DNA from: Bacillus tuaregi | GTDB taxonomy: Bacteria > Bacillota > Bacilli > Bacillales > Cytobacillaceae | DNA: 64,000 bases | Assembly (NCBI RefSeq): GCF_900104575.1 | Contig: NZ_LT629730.1 | Coordinates: 1-64,000 of the forward strand | Direction of reading: 5' to 3' | Part shown: positions 26,504 to 34,802 of the stretch, one piece after another | Layout of the letters: the number at the start of each line of letters is the position of its first letter | How positions within the stretch are numbered: the stretch's first letter is position 1 | Notes under the pieces: generated by a model | What the model was told of the DNA's origin: nothing | The model's database searches: none | Seen by the model: only the letters and a program-made list of their open reading frames with translations | Program-made: the position numbers and the translations under genes

Positions 26504-26730
26504 AATCAAATTCGCTCGTCGAATTTGCGTCCGGATTTTTATCGAGCTCGCTCGATAAACTACCTTAAAAAAATCACAAGACTCGCCGGAGGCTTAACTT
26601 CATTCAGCCGGGGTTTGTACCCCCACTGAATCGAAGGACCATTTGCCTTCATCCCCCACTTGTAGAAGTGGAGGATTTCTGTACCTGTCGCAAGCTTTCG
26701 GTACAAAAGGCATTTGCTGAATGAAGTTAA
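26504..26730 (-). mobile_element. F4 hairpin element, long form
   Basis: Minus-strand orientation. It runs from TTAACTTCATTCAGCAAATG (26730 end) through stems TGTACC / GGTACA and CCACTT / AAGTGG, then GATTCAGTGGGGG and CGGCTGAATGAAGTTAA, to a tail ending CGAATTTGATT. The inner inverted repeat ACTTCATTCAGC / GCTGAATGAAGT is perfect. No transposase is encoded. Confidence 0.75.
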
Positions 26731-26750
26731 ACTGCTAATCCATAATAGCA

Positions 26751-26935
26751 CGGGACTCGGGGACAGGTCCATTGTCCCAAAAGATAAGGAATAACTAGAG
26801 TGATTTTTTCAAAACGGGTATTGTATCAGTAGTTGTTGCGTTTCAGTGATAGGATAAGCACTAGTGTTAGGAATCTATGAAGAACCTCTATGAAACATCA
26901 GAAGAGTCATCATGTTTCGCATTCACCCCGTGATG
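26751..26935 (+). repeat. F1 left-end fragment followed by an F2-like fragment
   Basis: CGGGACTCGGGGACAGGTCC and TTGTCCCAAAAG mark an F1 left end without hairpin. From 26838, GCGTTTCAGTGATAGGATAA and CTATGAAACATCAGAA match F2 blocks. No gene is visible in 26731-27031 apart from the leader of the lipoprotein. Confidence 0.65.
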
Positions 26936-27031
26936 TTACCTAATAGTAGGTCTTATTTACTATATTCATATAGTAAAATTTTACCGATTAATATATACTA
27001 TAAGAAAATAGATAAATGGAGGCTTTTACAT

Positions 27032-27667
27032 ATGAAAAAGTTTTGGTGTTTCACCTTGGCTATGCTTTTAAGTACTAGTTTGGTAGCCTGTGGTACGGAT
27101 GAAGGTGTTGGAGAAACCGAAGATGCAACAACCTCAACTGAAGTCGAGGAAACGGAAACCGAAGAAACAAGCAATGAACCAATAATCTTGGAAGAAGCCA
27201 AGTACGCAGAGGCTTTGATGGAAGACATCCAAATATTAACGGATGAACAGCTTGAACTTTCTCAAGAATCATATGATTTTATTGTTGCAAATCATTCTTT
27301 ACTACCAGCGAAAACGGATGAAGCCATAACAGAGGCTAAGGGAAAAGTGGATACTTCTGTAACAGCCAAACATTTAAACAAAAACGCTCAACCCTATTTT
27401 CAAACGTTCGTTTCCTATCAAGGAAATGTTGTTAGTGTAGAAGAAGCACCATTAGATAATGGAGAAACGATTTCAATCACTCATGTATTAGATGACGAAA
27501 TGAACTCCTATCAAGTGCTTCTGTATAAAACCACGGGTGATATTTTAGAAGAAGATTTGGTGCAATTCTGGGGAGTGCCTGTAGGGGCATCTAGCTTTGA
27601 AAATATCTCTGGTGGAACAACGAATGTCCAAAACTTTTTCGGAGCTCATATAGAAAAACTGAATTAA
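27032..27667 (+). CDS. Putative lipoprotein of unknown function
   Basis: 211 residues. The lipobox STSLVACG (Cys near residue 21) is followed by an acidic Thr/Glu-rich linker (EETETEETSNEP) and a compact domain with FIVANHSLLPAK and LVQFWGVPVGASSFENISGG. The C-terminal pattern is shared by small Bacillus lipoproteins I cannot name. ATG 27032 is chosen for TGGAGG 9 nt upstream. A terminator follows at 27675. Confidence 0.85.
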   Translation: MKKFWCFTLAMLLSTSLVACGTDEGVGETEDATTSTEVEETETEETSNEPIILEEAKYAEALMEDIQILTDEQLELSQESYDFIVANHSLLPAKTDEAITEAKGKVDTSVTAKHLNKNAQPYFQTFVSYQGNVVSVEEAPLDNGETISITHVLDDEMNSYQVLLYKTTGDILEEDLVQFWGVPVGASSFENISGGTTNVQNFFGAHIEKLN

Positions 27668-27674
27668 TTGGATT

Positions 27675-27708
27675 GAACTCCTTTCAATTCATTGGAAGGA
27701 GTTTTTTC
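27675..27708 (+). terminator. Terminator of the lipoprotein gene
   Basis: AACTCCTT and AAGGAGTT pair, followed by TTTTT, starting about 9 nt after the stop. Confidence 0.85.
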
Positions 27709-27771
27709 AAGAGTATTAAGTAAGGGATAAAAGGTAATATTCTCTGGGAAGGAAGCAATCACTTAAGGGAA

Positions 27772-27922
27772 AAGTGCGGATGGTACTCGCGTTTCTACTA
27801 CAAGAATTAAAGGGAAGGAAGGATGTTATCTAGGGAGATAACAAGCAAACTCTGCAGAGGTGTAACTCCAGAGAGTTCGCTTGAACGAATGCTTGAAGCG
27901 GCAGAGCCGTCATGGCGTTTCA
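27772..27922 (+). repeat. Decayed F2 repeat (right half)
   Basis: GTACTCGCGTTTCTACTA, AATTAAAGGGA, GTAACTCCAGAGAGTT and GGCAGAGCCGTC follow the order of the intact F2 copy 13893-14164 with many substitutions. Its right end abuts the stop of the glycine-zipper gene. Confidence 0.75.
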
Positions 27923-28192
27923 TTATGGCTCATCACGATTTTGGGAGTCTGTATTGTTCTCTACATCACCCTCTCCCACCTCGTGACCAATGGTAGCGCC
28001 TGAAACCCCACCTATAACCGCACCGAATAGTCCAAATGGAGCACCTATCATAGCACCCGCAACGGCCCCATTCAAAGTTCCCGTTGTTTCACCATTGAAA
28101 GTGGCATCTTGATTAGCATTACCACCAGCTTGGTTATCGCTAATGTCTTCTCCATTTCCGCCTAAATTGTCGCGTTCGTTACTCTGATTCAT
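27923..28192 (-). CDS. Small glycine-zipper protein
   Basis: 89 residues: a polar Asn/Asp-rich N-terminus, then GTLNGAVAGAMIGAPFGLFG and AVIGGVSGATIGHEVGEGD, two glycine-zipper hairpins of the type found in membrane-inserting or envelope proteins, then an acidic tail. AAGGA lies 9 nt before ATG 28192. The longer frame to 28351 reads through an F1 repeat and is rejected. Function unknown. Confidence 0.7.
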   Translation of the reverse strand: MNQSNERDNLGGNGEDISDNQAGGNANQDATFNGETTGTLNGAVAGAMIGAPFGLFGAVIGGVSGATIGHEVGEGDVENNTDSQNRDEP

Positions 28193-28286
28193 CGATTCAC
28201 GTCCTTGTTTCATAATCGGGAATAGGCTAATGATGTAAACACAGCATCCCAAACATATACTACCCAGTTGCCGTAGTTTTACTCGC

Positions 28287-28380
28287 TGGAACGAGGGGAC
28301 AGGTTCGTTATCGCAATGGTACATAATGGGAGGGAAAACAAAGTAAGCCATTTCTCAAGAATCAGAGAAATGGCTTTTTT
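28287..28380 (+). repeat. F1 repeat, variant hairpin
   Basis: GAACGAGGGGACAGGTTCG is the left end. The hairpin here is AAGCCATTTCTC / GAGAAATGGCTTTTTT, a compensated variant of the usual ATATCAC stem. The right half is missing. It points along + although both neighbouring genes are on -. Confidence 0.8.
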
Positions 28381-28381
28381 G

Positions 28382-28530
28382 AGACTCCCACGTCTAAAGA
28401 CGGTCTGCGACCTGCATGAGCTTTCCCGTTCGGAAAATCTGTAATCATTAATAAATCTGGAACTAGCCCCATGATCCTTCCGATGGAGGGGGCTTGCAAT
28501 CGCTTGGAAAACAACGTGGTTCGATTGGTT
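28382..28530 (+). other. Chain of hairpins, possible IS200/IS605 end or omega-RNA relic
   Basis: CGTCTAAAGACG, TTTCCCGTTCGGAAA and AGCCCC / GGGGCT (28465-28470 with 28489-28494, enclosing an ATCC / TGGA stem) follow one another and end at GTGGTTCGA. Serial stems ending in a GTTCGA-like block recall right ends of tnpB-bearing elements, but no tnpB is near. This is a hypothesis only. Confidence 0.35.
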
Positions 28531-28534
28531 GACC

Positions 28535-28774
28535 TTAGTTTAATCCGAACTCTCCAGCAAATTGCTTCACAACTCCGGCTACTTCCTCTAGCTTTTCTGG
28601 CTTTAATAGACTAATCATCTTAGGGAGAAACACTTGAATATCTTCTTGTGAAAAAGTCCCCTCCGTTAGCTTCTTGAAGTTTTCTGTTAGAATTTCCTTC
28701 GCTTCATCCTCCTTGCCTTCTTGAACTCTTTCTAAAATATAATTTAAAAACATTTCTTGTCCTTGCTTATCCAT
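28535..28774 (-). CDS. Small helical hypothetical protein
   Basis: 79 residues, MDKQGQEMFLNYILERVQEG at the start, entirely helical in appearance, with LPKMISLLKPEKLEEVAGVV near the end. Conserved-looking and well composed, but no family is recognised. AGGAGGC lies upstream of the ATG. It sits alone between repeats. Confidence 0.75.
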   Translation of the reverse strand: MDKQGQEMFLNYILERVQEGKEDEAKEILTENFKKLTEGTFSQEDIQVFLPKMISLLKPEKLEEVAGVVKQFAGEFGLN

Positions 28775-28855
28775 TCCTTTTGCCTCCTAAAGAGTTGAAT
28801 TTTAACATCATTCAGTTTTGGTTTATACTATAACACCAAATAGTGCCATTTTAAA

Positions 28856-28938
28856 GTGGGACGCGATGTCTGAACTGCACCCCAATTGTTAGACACAAAA
28901 ACTAACAATTGTGGTGCAGTTCAGTCTTGTCCCAAAAT
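28856..28938 (+). repeat. F1 left-end fragment carrying an IS3-like mini-element
   Basis: GTGGGACGCG and TTGTCCCAAAA are the F1 left-end arms. They are separated by the 53-bp inverted-repeat element listed next. Confidence 0.75.
28871..28923. mobile_element. 53-bp IS3/IS150-type inverted-repeat mini-element
   Basis: TGAACTGCACCCCAATTGTT begins a 22-bp inverted repeat that recurs complementarily at the other end with one mismatch, leaving a 9-nt loop. TGAACTGCACCCC resembles IS3-family (IS150 group) termini. GTC flanks both sides (28868-28870, 28924-28926), as a 3-bp target duplication would. It is inserted in an F1 fragment. Confidence 0.75.
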
Positions 28939-28980
28939 ACAGCGGCAATGACCGTCCCTGTACCCCTTATAAAGTAATGG

Positions 28981-29460
28981 TTAAAGAAGGGGCTGCATCT
29001 TTACAAGTTGAGCCTCAAGGCGATCCAAATTCTGTTCATTACCTGATTCAGCGAATATCTTAACATTGTTAAAGATTCGTTCAGATTCAAAAGTCTGGCG
29101 CCAAGTGAGTCTTGTATTGTGACCAAGTTCCTCGAATAGGGCTGTTATCTGATATTTAGGACTTGAGACATGATTTAAGACAATCCGCTCAGGCTTATCG
29201 ATTTCGATAAAGATTATTTTATTCGAAAAGTCGGTTCCGTCGGGGCTGTGCATAGTGAATTCCCAAGTCCCCCCAGGTTGCATGTCGAATTTGTGAAAAC
29301 TATTTGTAAACCCAGAAGGTCCCCACCACTTGTCCAAGTAGTCTGGATTTGTCCACGCTTCAAAAACAAGCTCCCGTGGCGCCTCAAAGATGCGTGTATG
29401 GATCAGCTCACACTCCCCCGTTTTTGTTTGATTATTGTTTGTTGAACTATTTTCACTCAT
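28981..29460 (-). CDS. SRPBCC/AHSA1 (START-like) domain protein
   Basis: 159 residues. Typical AHSA1 features: FEAPRELVFEAWTNPDYLDK, WWGPSGFTNSFHKFDMQPGG, TWEFTMHSPDG, and a C-terminal helix (RLEAQLV). These form a helix-grip fold with a hydrophobic cavity, and the family is used in stress responses and ligand binding. ATG 29460 follows GGAGGTAAATAC. The longer frame to 29538 passes through an F1 repeat. Confidence 0.88.
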   Translation of the reverse strand: MSENSSTNNNQTKTGECELIHTRIFEAPRELVFEAWTNPDYLDKWWGPSGFTNSFHKFDMQPGGTWEFTMHSPDGTDFSNKIIFIEIDKPERIVLNHVSSPKYQITALFEELGHNTRLTWRQTFESERIFNNVKIFAESGNEQNLDRLEAQLVKMQPLL

Positions 29461-29479
29461 GTATTTACCTCCAAAGTAA

Positions 29480-29570
29480 GTGGGACGAGGTCCGTTGTCC
29501 CAAGTATAAGTAATATAAGAGAATATCAAGAAAACCATATATTAATTCGGGACAGTGGACCTGTGTCCCA
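29480..29570 (+). repeat. F1 repeat, shortened copy
   Basis: GTGGGACGAGG, TTGTCCCAAGTATAAG, AAACCATATATTAATTCGG and right end GACAGTGGACCTGTGTCCCA. Part of the hairpin and most of the spacer are deleted. It supplies the 3' end of the neighbouring minus-strand gene. Confidence 0.8.
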
Positions 29571-30453
29571 CTCCGTATAAGGTGTCTAATATCCATACTG
29601 AGATATTCATCCAAAGGATCATCAGGATGCTAATGGGCCAGAACCAACCCTCTTGGAAAATTAGCAAATGATATTTGTACCCTGTGTAAATCATAACACC
29701 TACCAAGGTCGATGCTGCGATTTTCAAAATCCACTGATGTTGTATGTATCCCCATATAATCAGTGGATAACAAATAGAAAAAAAGATCACATAAAGACTA
29801 TAACGGCTTATTTTAGGGTTAGAGAATAAAGTTTCCGAAAATCGCATCAGACCGGTTAAATCGAGTATCCCCCACAGTAACAGAATGGTGCAGATTGGGA
29901 ACATACCCAAATAGATATAGCCGTAATACAATATAGGTCGAATACCTCGGATTAAGCGGTTATACATCCATTTTGAAAGGGTGAAAAATAGCAACAATCC
30001 AAAGAAGGTCATCCAAGTTTTCCACCAATGTTGACGATAGATGTCCATTGCGATAAAGAGCTCTTCCACCGCACAATAAAAGAGCGCAAAGGCTACCTTC
30101 CAATAAAATCGTTTACGCTGAACGGATAGGAACAGTGCTGAAGATGCGACACCGAACTGCGAGAAAAGATTACCCGCTAACACATCATTAAAGGAATCGA
30201 GGTTTGGATTACGTATGATTTTCGGATAATAGACATACGCGTCAAAATAAATCAGGATTATGGTTTCGAAATATAAAGGAAGTGCGACGAGCGTCAAAAA
30301 GAATGCAAAGGTTCTGCAACGGTTTTCGGAATGATAAACGGTATAAATGATTTGAATGATAGATAGAACACCTAATAACAAATACCAAATCGTATGGGAC
30401 CAGAATAAGTTCATAGTATTTTCCTTCATATTCATTAGTGTAAAAAGCTTCAC
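29542..30453 (-). CDS. Multi-pass membrane protein of unknown function
   Basis: 303 residues with about eight hydrophobic segments. HTIWYLLLGVLSIIQIIYTV is near the N-terminus, and RNPNLDSFNDVLAGNLFSQF and EELFIAMDIYRQHWWKTW lie in loops. The E-E-L plus K-T-W pattern resembles spore-former CBO0543-type membrane proteins, but this is not firm. The start may be the internal ATG about 14 codons in. Its last residues (GHRSTVPN) and stop come from an F1 repeat. Confidence 0.75.
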   Translation of the reverse strand: MKLFTLMNMKENTMNLFWSHTIWYLLLGVLSIIQIIYTVYHSENRCRTFAFFLTLVALPLYFETIILIYFDAYVYYPKIIRNPNLDSFNDVLAGNLFSQFGVASSALFLSVQRKRFYWKVAFALFYCAVEELFIAMDIYRQHWWKTWMTFFGLLLFFTLSKWMYNRLIRGIRPILYYGYIYLGMFPICTILLLWGILDLTGLMRFSETLFSNPKISRYSLYVIFFSICYPLIIWGYIQHQWILKIAASTLVGVMIYTGYKYHLLIFQEGWFWPISILMILWMNISVWILDTLYGVGHRSTVPN

Positions 30454-30584
30454 TCATTGATATTTCCACAAAAATCACAAATAACAAGATAAAAATATTC
30501 ATATTGGTTTTATTATGGATAATTTTCTTCCAATAAACCCTCTATTTTATCATTTGCTTGGAACAAAGGTATTATCCGTAATAA

Positions 30585-30605
30585 GTGGGACGAGGGACCT
30601 GTCCC
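30585..30605 (+). repeat. F1 right-end fragment
   Basis: GTGGGACGAGGGACCTGTCCC, the F1 right end alone, in the region before the pab operon. Confidence 0.75.
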
Positions 30606-30692
30606 AACTTCACAATTACCCTTCTATTATCTATAATTAACCTATTGTTGAATGAAAAAAATTTATGATAGATATAGGAGCTAAATAGTACA

Positions 30693-31256
30693 TTGATTTT
30701 AGTTGTGGATAACTATGACTCTTTTACATATAACCTTGTGCAATACATTCAAGAAATCGGGCGGGATTTGGTTGTGCGGCGGAATAATGAAGTGACTTTG
30801 GACGAAATTCAGACCATGAAGCCTGAGGCGATTCTCCTTTCACCCGGCCCTGGAAATCCGGATACGGCAGGGATTTGTTTGGATATTGTAAAAACATACC
30901 ATCAAGACATTCCGATATTGGGCGTCTGTCTGGGTCATCAAATCATTGCCCAAGCGTTTGGTGGGAAAATTAAAAAAGCGCAGCAGCCGATGCATGGAAA
31001 GATTTCGCTAATGGACCATGATCAGCGCTCGCTTTTTAAAGAGTTGCCCACCCCTACACCCATCACCAGGTATCATTCCTTGGTTGTCGACGAAGCCACG
31101 CTTCCCGACTGCCTCGAAATCACGGCTCGCAGTGAGGATGGAGAAATTATGGCCCTCCGCCACAAGCGTTTCAGCGTGGAAGGAGTTCAATTCCATCCTG
31201 AAGCAATTTTAACGAGCAGCGGGAAAAGGATGATACGAAATTTTTTCGAAAAATAA
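30693..31256 (+). CDS. pabA: Aminodeoxychorismate/anthranilate synthase glutaminase subunit
   Basis: 187 residues. A class-I glutamine amidotransferase with NYDSFTYNLVQY, LSPGPGNPDTAG, the catalytic Cys in LGVCLGHQIIA and His-Glu in VQFHPEAILTSSG. It supplies ammonia for chorismate amination. TTG start at 30693 with AGGAG about 11 nt upstream. Because a PabB-PabC fusion follows after 22 nt, the folate role (PabA) is preferred over TrpG, though such subunits are often shared. Confidence 0.93.
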   Translation: MILVVDNYDSFTYNLVQYIQEIGRDLVVRRNNEVTLDEIQTMKPEAILLSPGPGNPDTAGICLDIVKTYHQDIPILGVCLGHQIIAQAFGGKIKKAQQPMHGKISLMDHDQRSLFKELPTPTPITRYHSLVVDEATLPDCLEITARSEDGEIMALRHKRFSVEGVQFHPEAILTSSGKRMIRNFFEK

Positions 31257-31278
31257 TTAAAAAGGGAAAAGAAAGCAA

Positions 31279-33054
31279 ATGAATAATCAAAATCAACCAC
31301 TATTATCCTTTGAATTTGCCTCTTCTACTGGTGAAATTCAACCAATGGTATTTAGTGAACCATTGAAAATCATAGCGGCCAACAGGCTGGAGGACGTGAG
31401 CGTATGTTTTCAGGAGATTCAGGAGGCGATTGAAGCCGGATATTATGCGGCTGGATATCTTTCGTACGAAAGCGCGCCGGCATTTGACCCAGCCTTTCAG
31501 GTGAACGCGAATTCGACGATGCCTTTCTTATGGTTTGGCATTTTTTCCGAGCCTCAATCCGGAACGCTGAGTAGCCCTGGTACCTATTCGCTTACGGAAT
31601 GGGTTCCCTCTGTTTCAATGGATGAATACGATGCTTCGATTCAAGCCATCAAGCGGGCGATTGAAGCGGGTAACACCTACCAGGCTAACTATACGATTCG
31701 CCTTCATTCCCAATTTACAGGTGACGATATCGCTTTTTTTGATTTTTTAAAAAGAGGCCAGGCCGCCGATTATTGCGCTTATTTGAATACAGGCGACCAC
31801 CGAATTCTCTCCGCATCGCCAGAACTTTTTTTCCACCTACAGGGTGAGCGCATCACGACCCGCCCCATGAAGGGAACCATTAAAAGGGGAACTTCATTTT
31901 TCGAGGATAAGGAAAAGGCGAGCTGGTTGTATCATTCGGAAAAAAATCGGGCCGAGAACGTGATGATTGTGGATTTACTGCGTAATGATTTAGGGGTGAT
32001 AGCCGAGCCGGGGTCGGTGGAGGTGCCCAAGCTATTTGAAATTGAGCCGTATCCGACGGTCCATCAGATGACCTCAACCATCACGGCAAAGCTTCGAGAG
32101 GGTACGGAACTAGTCGATATTTTTCAAGCGCTTTTTCCGTGTGGCTCGATTACGGGTGCGCCGAAAATTAAGACGATGGAGATTATTTCGGCGCTGGAAA
32201 AGGCCCCGCGAGAGGTGTACTGCGGAGCGATTGGCTATATTACACCGCATCGTGAGGCCATTTTTAATGTACCGATCAGGACGGTTGTGATGGATTCAAA
32301 AACAGGAAGGGCGACATATGGCGTGGGCGGTGGGATTACATGGGATTCCACGACAGATGGTGAATACCATGAAATCCTGGCAAAATCGAAGCTGCTTGAA
32401 GAGAATCGCCCTGAGTTTCAATTACTAGAAAGCCTGCTCCTCAAGGATGGGGAATTTTTTCTGTTAGAGGAACACCTGACCCGTTTAAGCCAATCTGCCG
32501 AATACTTTCGTTTTCCGTTGGATTTGAACAAGGTCTCCCAAGCATTGGAGACACTTGCCAAGCAAAAGCAAGAGGGCGATTTCAAGGTCCGCTTTCTTTT
32601 ATCGAAAAAGGGAGAGTGGGAGCTAGAAGCGCAGCCCATCACACCGCCGGTGACGCCGGTAAAAGTAGCCTTGGCAGAAGAACCGATCGATAAAAACAAT
32701 CCATTTTTCTATCACAAAACGACGAATCGAACGATGTATTCGTATTTTCAACAGCAGAACCCGGCTGTGTATGACGTGCTGCTTTGGAATCAAGAGGGGG
32801 AACTGACGGAATTTACAAATGGCAACGTCGTCTTAGAAATGGATGGGATGAAATGGACACCCCCGATCCAAAGCGGACTACTCGCCGGTACCTTCCGAGA
32901 ACACTTACTACAAACCGGAGAAATCCATGAAAAAGTACTAACAATCGAGGACCTGAAAAAAAGTAAAAAACTATGGTTTATCAACAGTGTTCGGCGGCGG
33001 GTAGAAGTTCAGTGGAACGAGGGGACAGGTATGTTGTCCCAAAAGGTAAGGTAA
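31279..33054 (+). CDS. pabB: Aminodeoxychorismate synthase I fused to aminodeoxychorismate lyase
   Basis: 591 residues. Residues 1-380 form a chorismate-binding domain: LSASPELFF, RPMKGTIKRG with the PabB-type Lys, LLRNDLGVIAEPGSV, GSITGAPKIKTMEII and GGGITWDSTTDGEYHE. Residues about 385-585 form a class-IV PLP lyase (PabC): LEEHLTRLSQSAEYF, HKTTNR with the PLP Lys, and LTEFTNGNVV. One polypeptide therefore covers both steps after PabA to p-aminobenzoate. The last residues (NEGTGMLSQKVR) are encoded by an F1 repeat. Confidence 0.93.
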   Translation: MNNQNQPLLSFEFASSTGEIQPMVFSEPLKIIAANRLEDVSVCFQEIQEAIEAGYYAAGYLSYESAPAFDPAFQVNANSTMPFLWFGIFSEPQSGTLSSPGTYSLTEWVPSVSMDEYDASIQAIKRAIEAGNTYQANYTIRLHSQFTGDDIAFFDFLKRGQAADYCAYLNTGDHRILSASPELFFHLQGERITTRPMKGTIKRGTSFFEDKEKASWLYHSEKNRAENVMIVDLLRNDLGVIAEPGSVEVPKLFEIEPYPTVHQMTSTITAKLREGTELVDIFQALFPCGSITGAPKIKTMEIISALEKAPREVYCGAIGYITPHREAIFNVPIRTVVMDSKTGRATYGVGGGITWDSTTDGEYHEILAKSKLLEENRPEFQLLESLLLKDGEFFLLEEHLTRLSQSAEYFRFPLDLNKVSQALETLAKQKQEGDFKVRFLLSKKGEWELEAQPITPPVTPVKVALAEEPIDKNNPFFYHKTTNRTMYSYFQQQNPAVYDVLLWNQEGELTEFTNGNVVLEMDGMKWTPPIQSGLLAGTFREHLLQTGEIHEKVLTIEDLKKSKKLWFINSVRRRVEVQWNEGTGMLSQKVR

Positions 33055-33233
33055 TGTAAGAGAATATGATGGAAGCCATATCACATCGGATTAGAGTGAT
33101 ATGGCTTTTTTATTTCTTGATAATCGGGATAATGATGAGTCCCGTTTCCCTTAGAGAATTAGCTGTATGTAGCGGTGAGGATTTAGTTGAATTGGAAGTA
33201 TTTGGTGGGACAAGGAACCTGTCCCTCCGTCCC
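33012..33233 (+). repeat. F1 repeat, complete copy overlapping the pabB 3' end
   Basis: Left end GTGGAACGAGGGGACAGG, hairpin GCCATATCAC / GTGATATGGC plus TTTTTT, spacer CCCTTAGAGAATTAGCTG, right end GGTGGGACAAGGAACCTGTC. The first 43 bp are translated as the C-terminus of the PabB-PabC fusion. Confidence 0.9.
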
Positions 33234-33360
33234 GCTTATTTGACTGTATTATTTTTTACTCCCTTAACATATCTTCATAGTGGTATAGATTTATCTTATG
33301 AATTTTATATATTTGAATTTTTGAATGAGTTAAATCTGAAACTGAAACTGGAGGTTGGTT

Positions 33361-34248
33361 ATGTATCAGCATCATATACCCGGGCATATTACAACAGAGC
33401 AGTTTAATCAAATGCTGGTCCCGCCTGAGTCTTTTGCCGCAAAGCCGGAGCCGCTGAACGAAGCATTATTTATTGGCCGTTCTCTGACTGAAAACCGCTT
33501 TTGGCTCAGGATAATGAAGGAGCATGCGCTATTCCTAGGAGAAGGTTTTAGCAGAAATGATAAGCCTCTTATTCAACAAGCTGATCGTTTTTATCACTAT
33601 TTTGAACAGCAGGAAAAGAAAGCAAACCAGATGATGAATAATGTTGAGCAGGTGCGGAAATTAAATGAGGAAAGTATTGAACTAGTCTATGGCTTTCGAA
33701 ATTTTAAAAGAAACCTGCTCATCTTGATTGTGAACTGTAAAATTAGTGGATTTAATTTTCCCTTGCTTGTTGATCATATTGCGCGTGAGGCAGAATATTT
33801 TATGAGAACGTTAAAAAAATTAAATCAAGGCATTTTAGAGCCGATTCAAGACGCCATTATCAATGAGAATGTATTCTGGTTACGGATTATGATGGAGCAT
33901 TCTCGATTTATATCGGCTTTACTTGACCAATCTGAGAGAAATTTAGTCAACCAAGCGCGAAAATTTGGGGATGATTTTGAGATTCTATTAAACCAAGCTA
34001 GAGACGTAGAGTCGATGTTATATCGTAAAAGTCCTACGTATCCAATCATAAGCAAAATGAACAAGGATAGTGAAAATGCAGCGGCTGAAATTCAAGCCTT
34101 TAAGAAGGCGGGGCTGGCGCTTATTCAGTCCTGTCAAATTCGAAATGTCATCAATCCGCTCTTAGCTGACCATGTAGTTCGCGAAGCTGGACACTTCCTT
34201 TACATGACCAAGGTATTGGAAGAACGACTAAAGCAAAAGATGGGATAG
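33361..34248 (+). CDS. DUF2935 four-helix protein (tandem)
   Basis: 295 residues made of two DUF2935 repeats. The first has ENRFWLRIMKEHALFLGEGF and DHIAREAEYFMR. The second has NVFWLRIMMEHSRFISALL and DHVVREAGHFLY. The paired E-H and D-H..R-E motifs look like carboxylate/His metal sites, in ferritin-like fashion, but no function is known. ATG 33361 is chosen with GGAGG upstream; an in-frame ATG 6 nt earlier is too close. The stop codon lies in the first bases of the next F1 copy. Confidence 0.88.
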   Translation: MYQHHIPGHITTEQFNQMLVPPESFAAKPEPLNEALFIGRSLTENRFWLRIMKEHALFLGEGFSRNDKPLIQQADRFYHYFEQQEKKANQMMNNVEQVRKLNEESIELVYGFRNFKRNLLILIVNCKISGFNFPLLVDHIAREAEYFMRTLKKLNQGILEPIQDAIINENVFWLRIMMEHSRFISALLDQSERNLVNQARKFGDDFEILLNQARDVESMLYRKSPTYPIISKMNKDSENAAAEIQAFKKAGLALIQSCQIRNVINPLLADHVVREAGHFLYMTKVLEERLKQKMG

Positions 34249-34458
34249 GGGACAGGTCCGTTGTCCCAAATAGTAAGTAATTTAAGAGAATACGAGGGAA
34301 GCCATATCACAATGGAATATAGTGATATGGCTTTTTTATATCCTAATAAATCGGGATAATCATCTGTCCGGTTTCCTTTAGATAATAAGCTCTAGGAATC
34401 GGTGAAGGTTTAGCTAATTTGAAGTATTTGGTGGGACGAGGGACCTGTCCCTGTGTCC
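34241..34458 (+). repeat. F1 repeat, complete copy
   Basis: TGGGATAGGGGACAGGTCCG left end, hairpin GCCATATCAC / GTGATATGGC plus T-run, spacer, and right end GGTGGGACGAGGGACCTGTC. It begins on the stop codon of the DUF2935 gene. Confidence 0.9.
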
Positions 34459-34546
34459 TAAATAGTGGTAAAATATGTATGTCAAGAGCCTGTTTTCCCA
34501 ATGTTTTTTTAATTACCCTTTAAAGATAAACATTCATTTTATAAAA

Positions 34547-34777
34547 GGCTGTGTTAAACATGAGTGTTGATTTTCGTTCCAGGCACTTCGCTTTCCTGCG
34601 GACGACCGCCGAGCCTCCTCGCCACTGATTGCCTGCGGGGTCTCGGCTGCCTCGCTTCTCCCGCGAGAGTCTGCGTGCCTGCGGGGTCTCGACTGCCTCG
34701 CTTCTCCCGCGGGAGTCTGCGTGCCTTCCACTACAATCAACCTGCTAAAAAATCAACAATGTACTTTAACACAGCCT
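34547..34777 (+). mobile_element. F3 GC-rich inverted-repeat element with an internal duplication
   Basis: Perfect 14-bp ends AAGGCTGTGTTAAA / TTTAACACAGCCTT. The core contains two tandem 46-bp units (34630-34675 and 34676-34721) built around GTCTCGGCTGCCTCGCTTCT with two differences. Much richer in GC than its surroundings. No reading frame of note. Confidence 0.85.
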
Positions 34778-34802
34778 TATAAAAAAGAAAGGGAGAAGTA
34801 TC

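Noticed and set aside
28193-28351. Longer N-terminus for the glycine-zipper protein
   Set aside because: It reads through an F1 repeat, while AAGGA is correctly spaced before the ATG at 28192.
33066-33407. 113-residue plus-strand frame
   Set aside because: It is a translation of the F1 repeat and the leader of the DUF2935 gene, with no ribosome site.
34534-34740. Minus-strand frame rich in Arg and Ala
   Set aside because: It is a translation of the GC-rich F3 element, including its 46-bp duplication.
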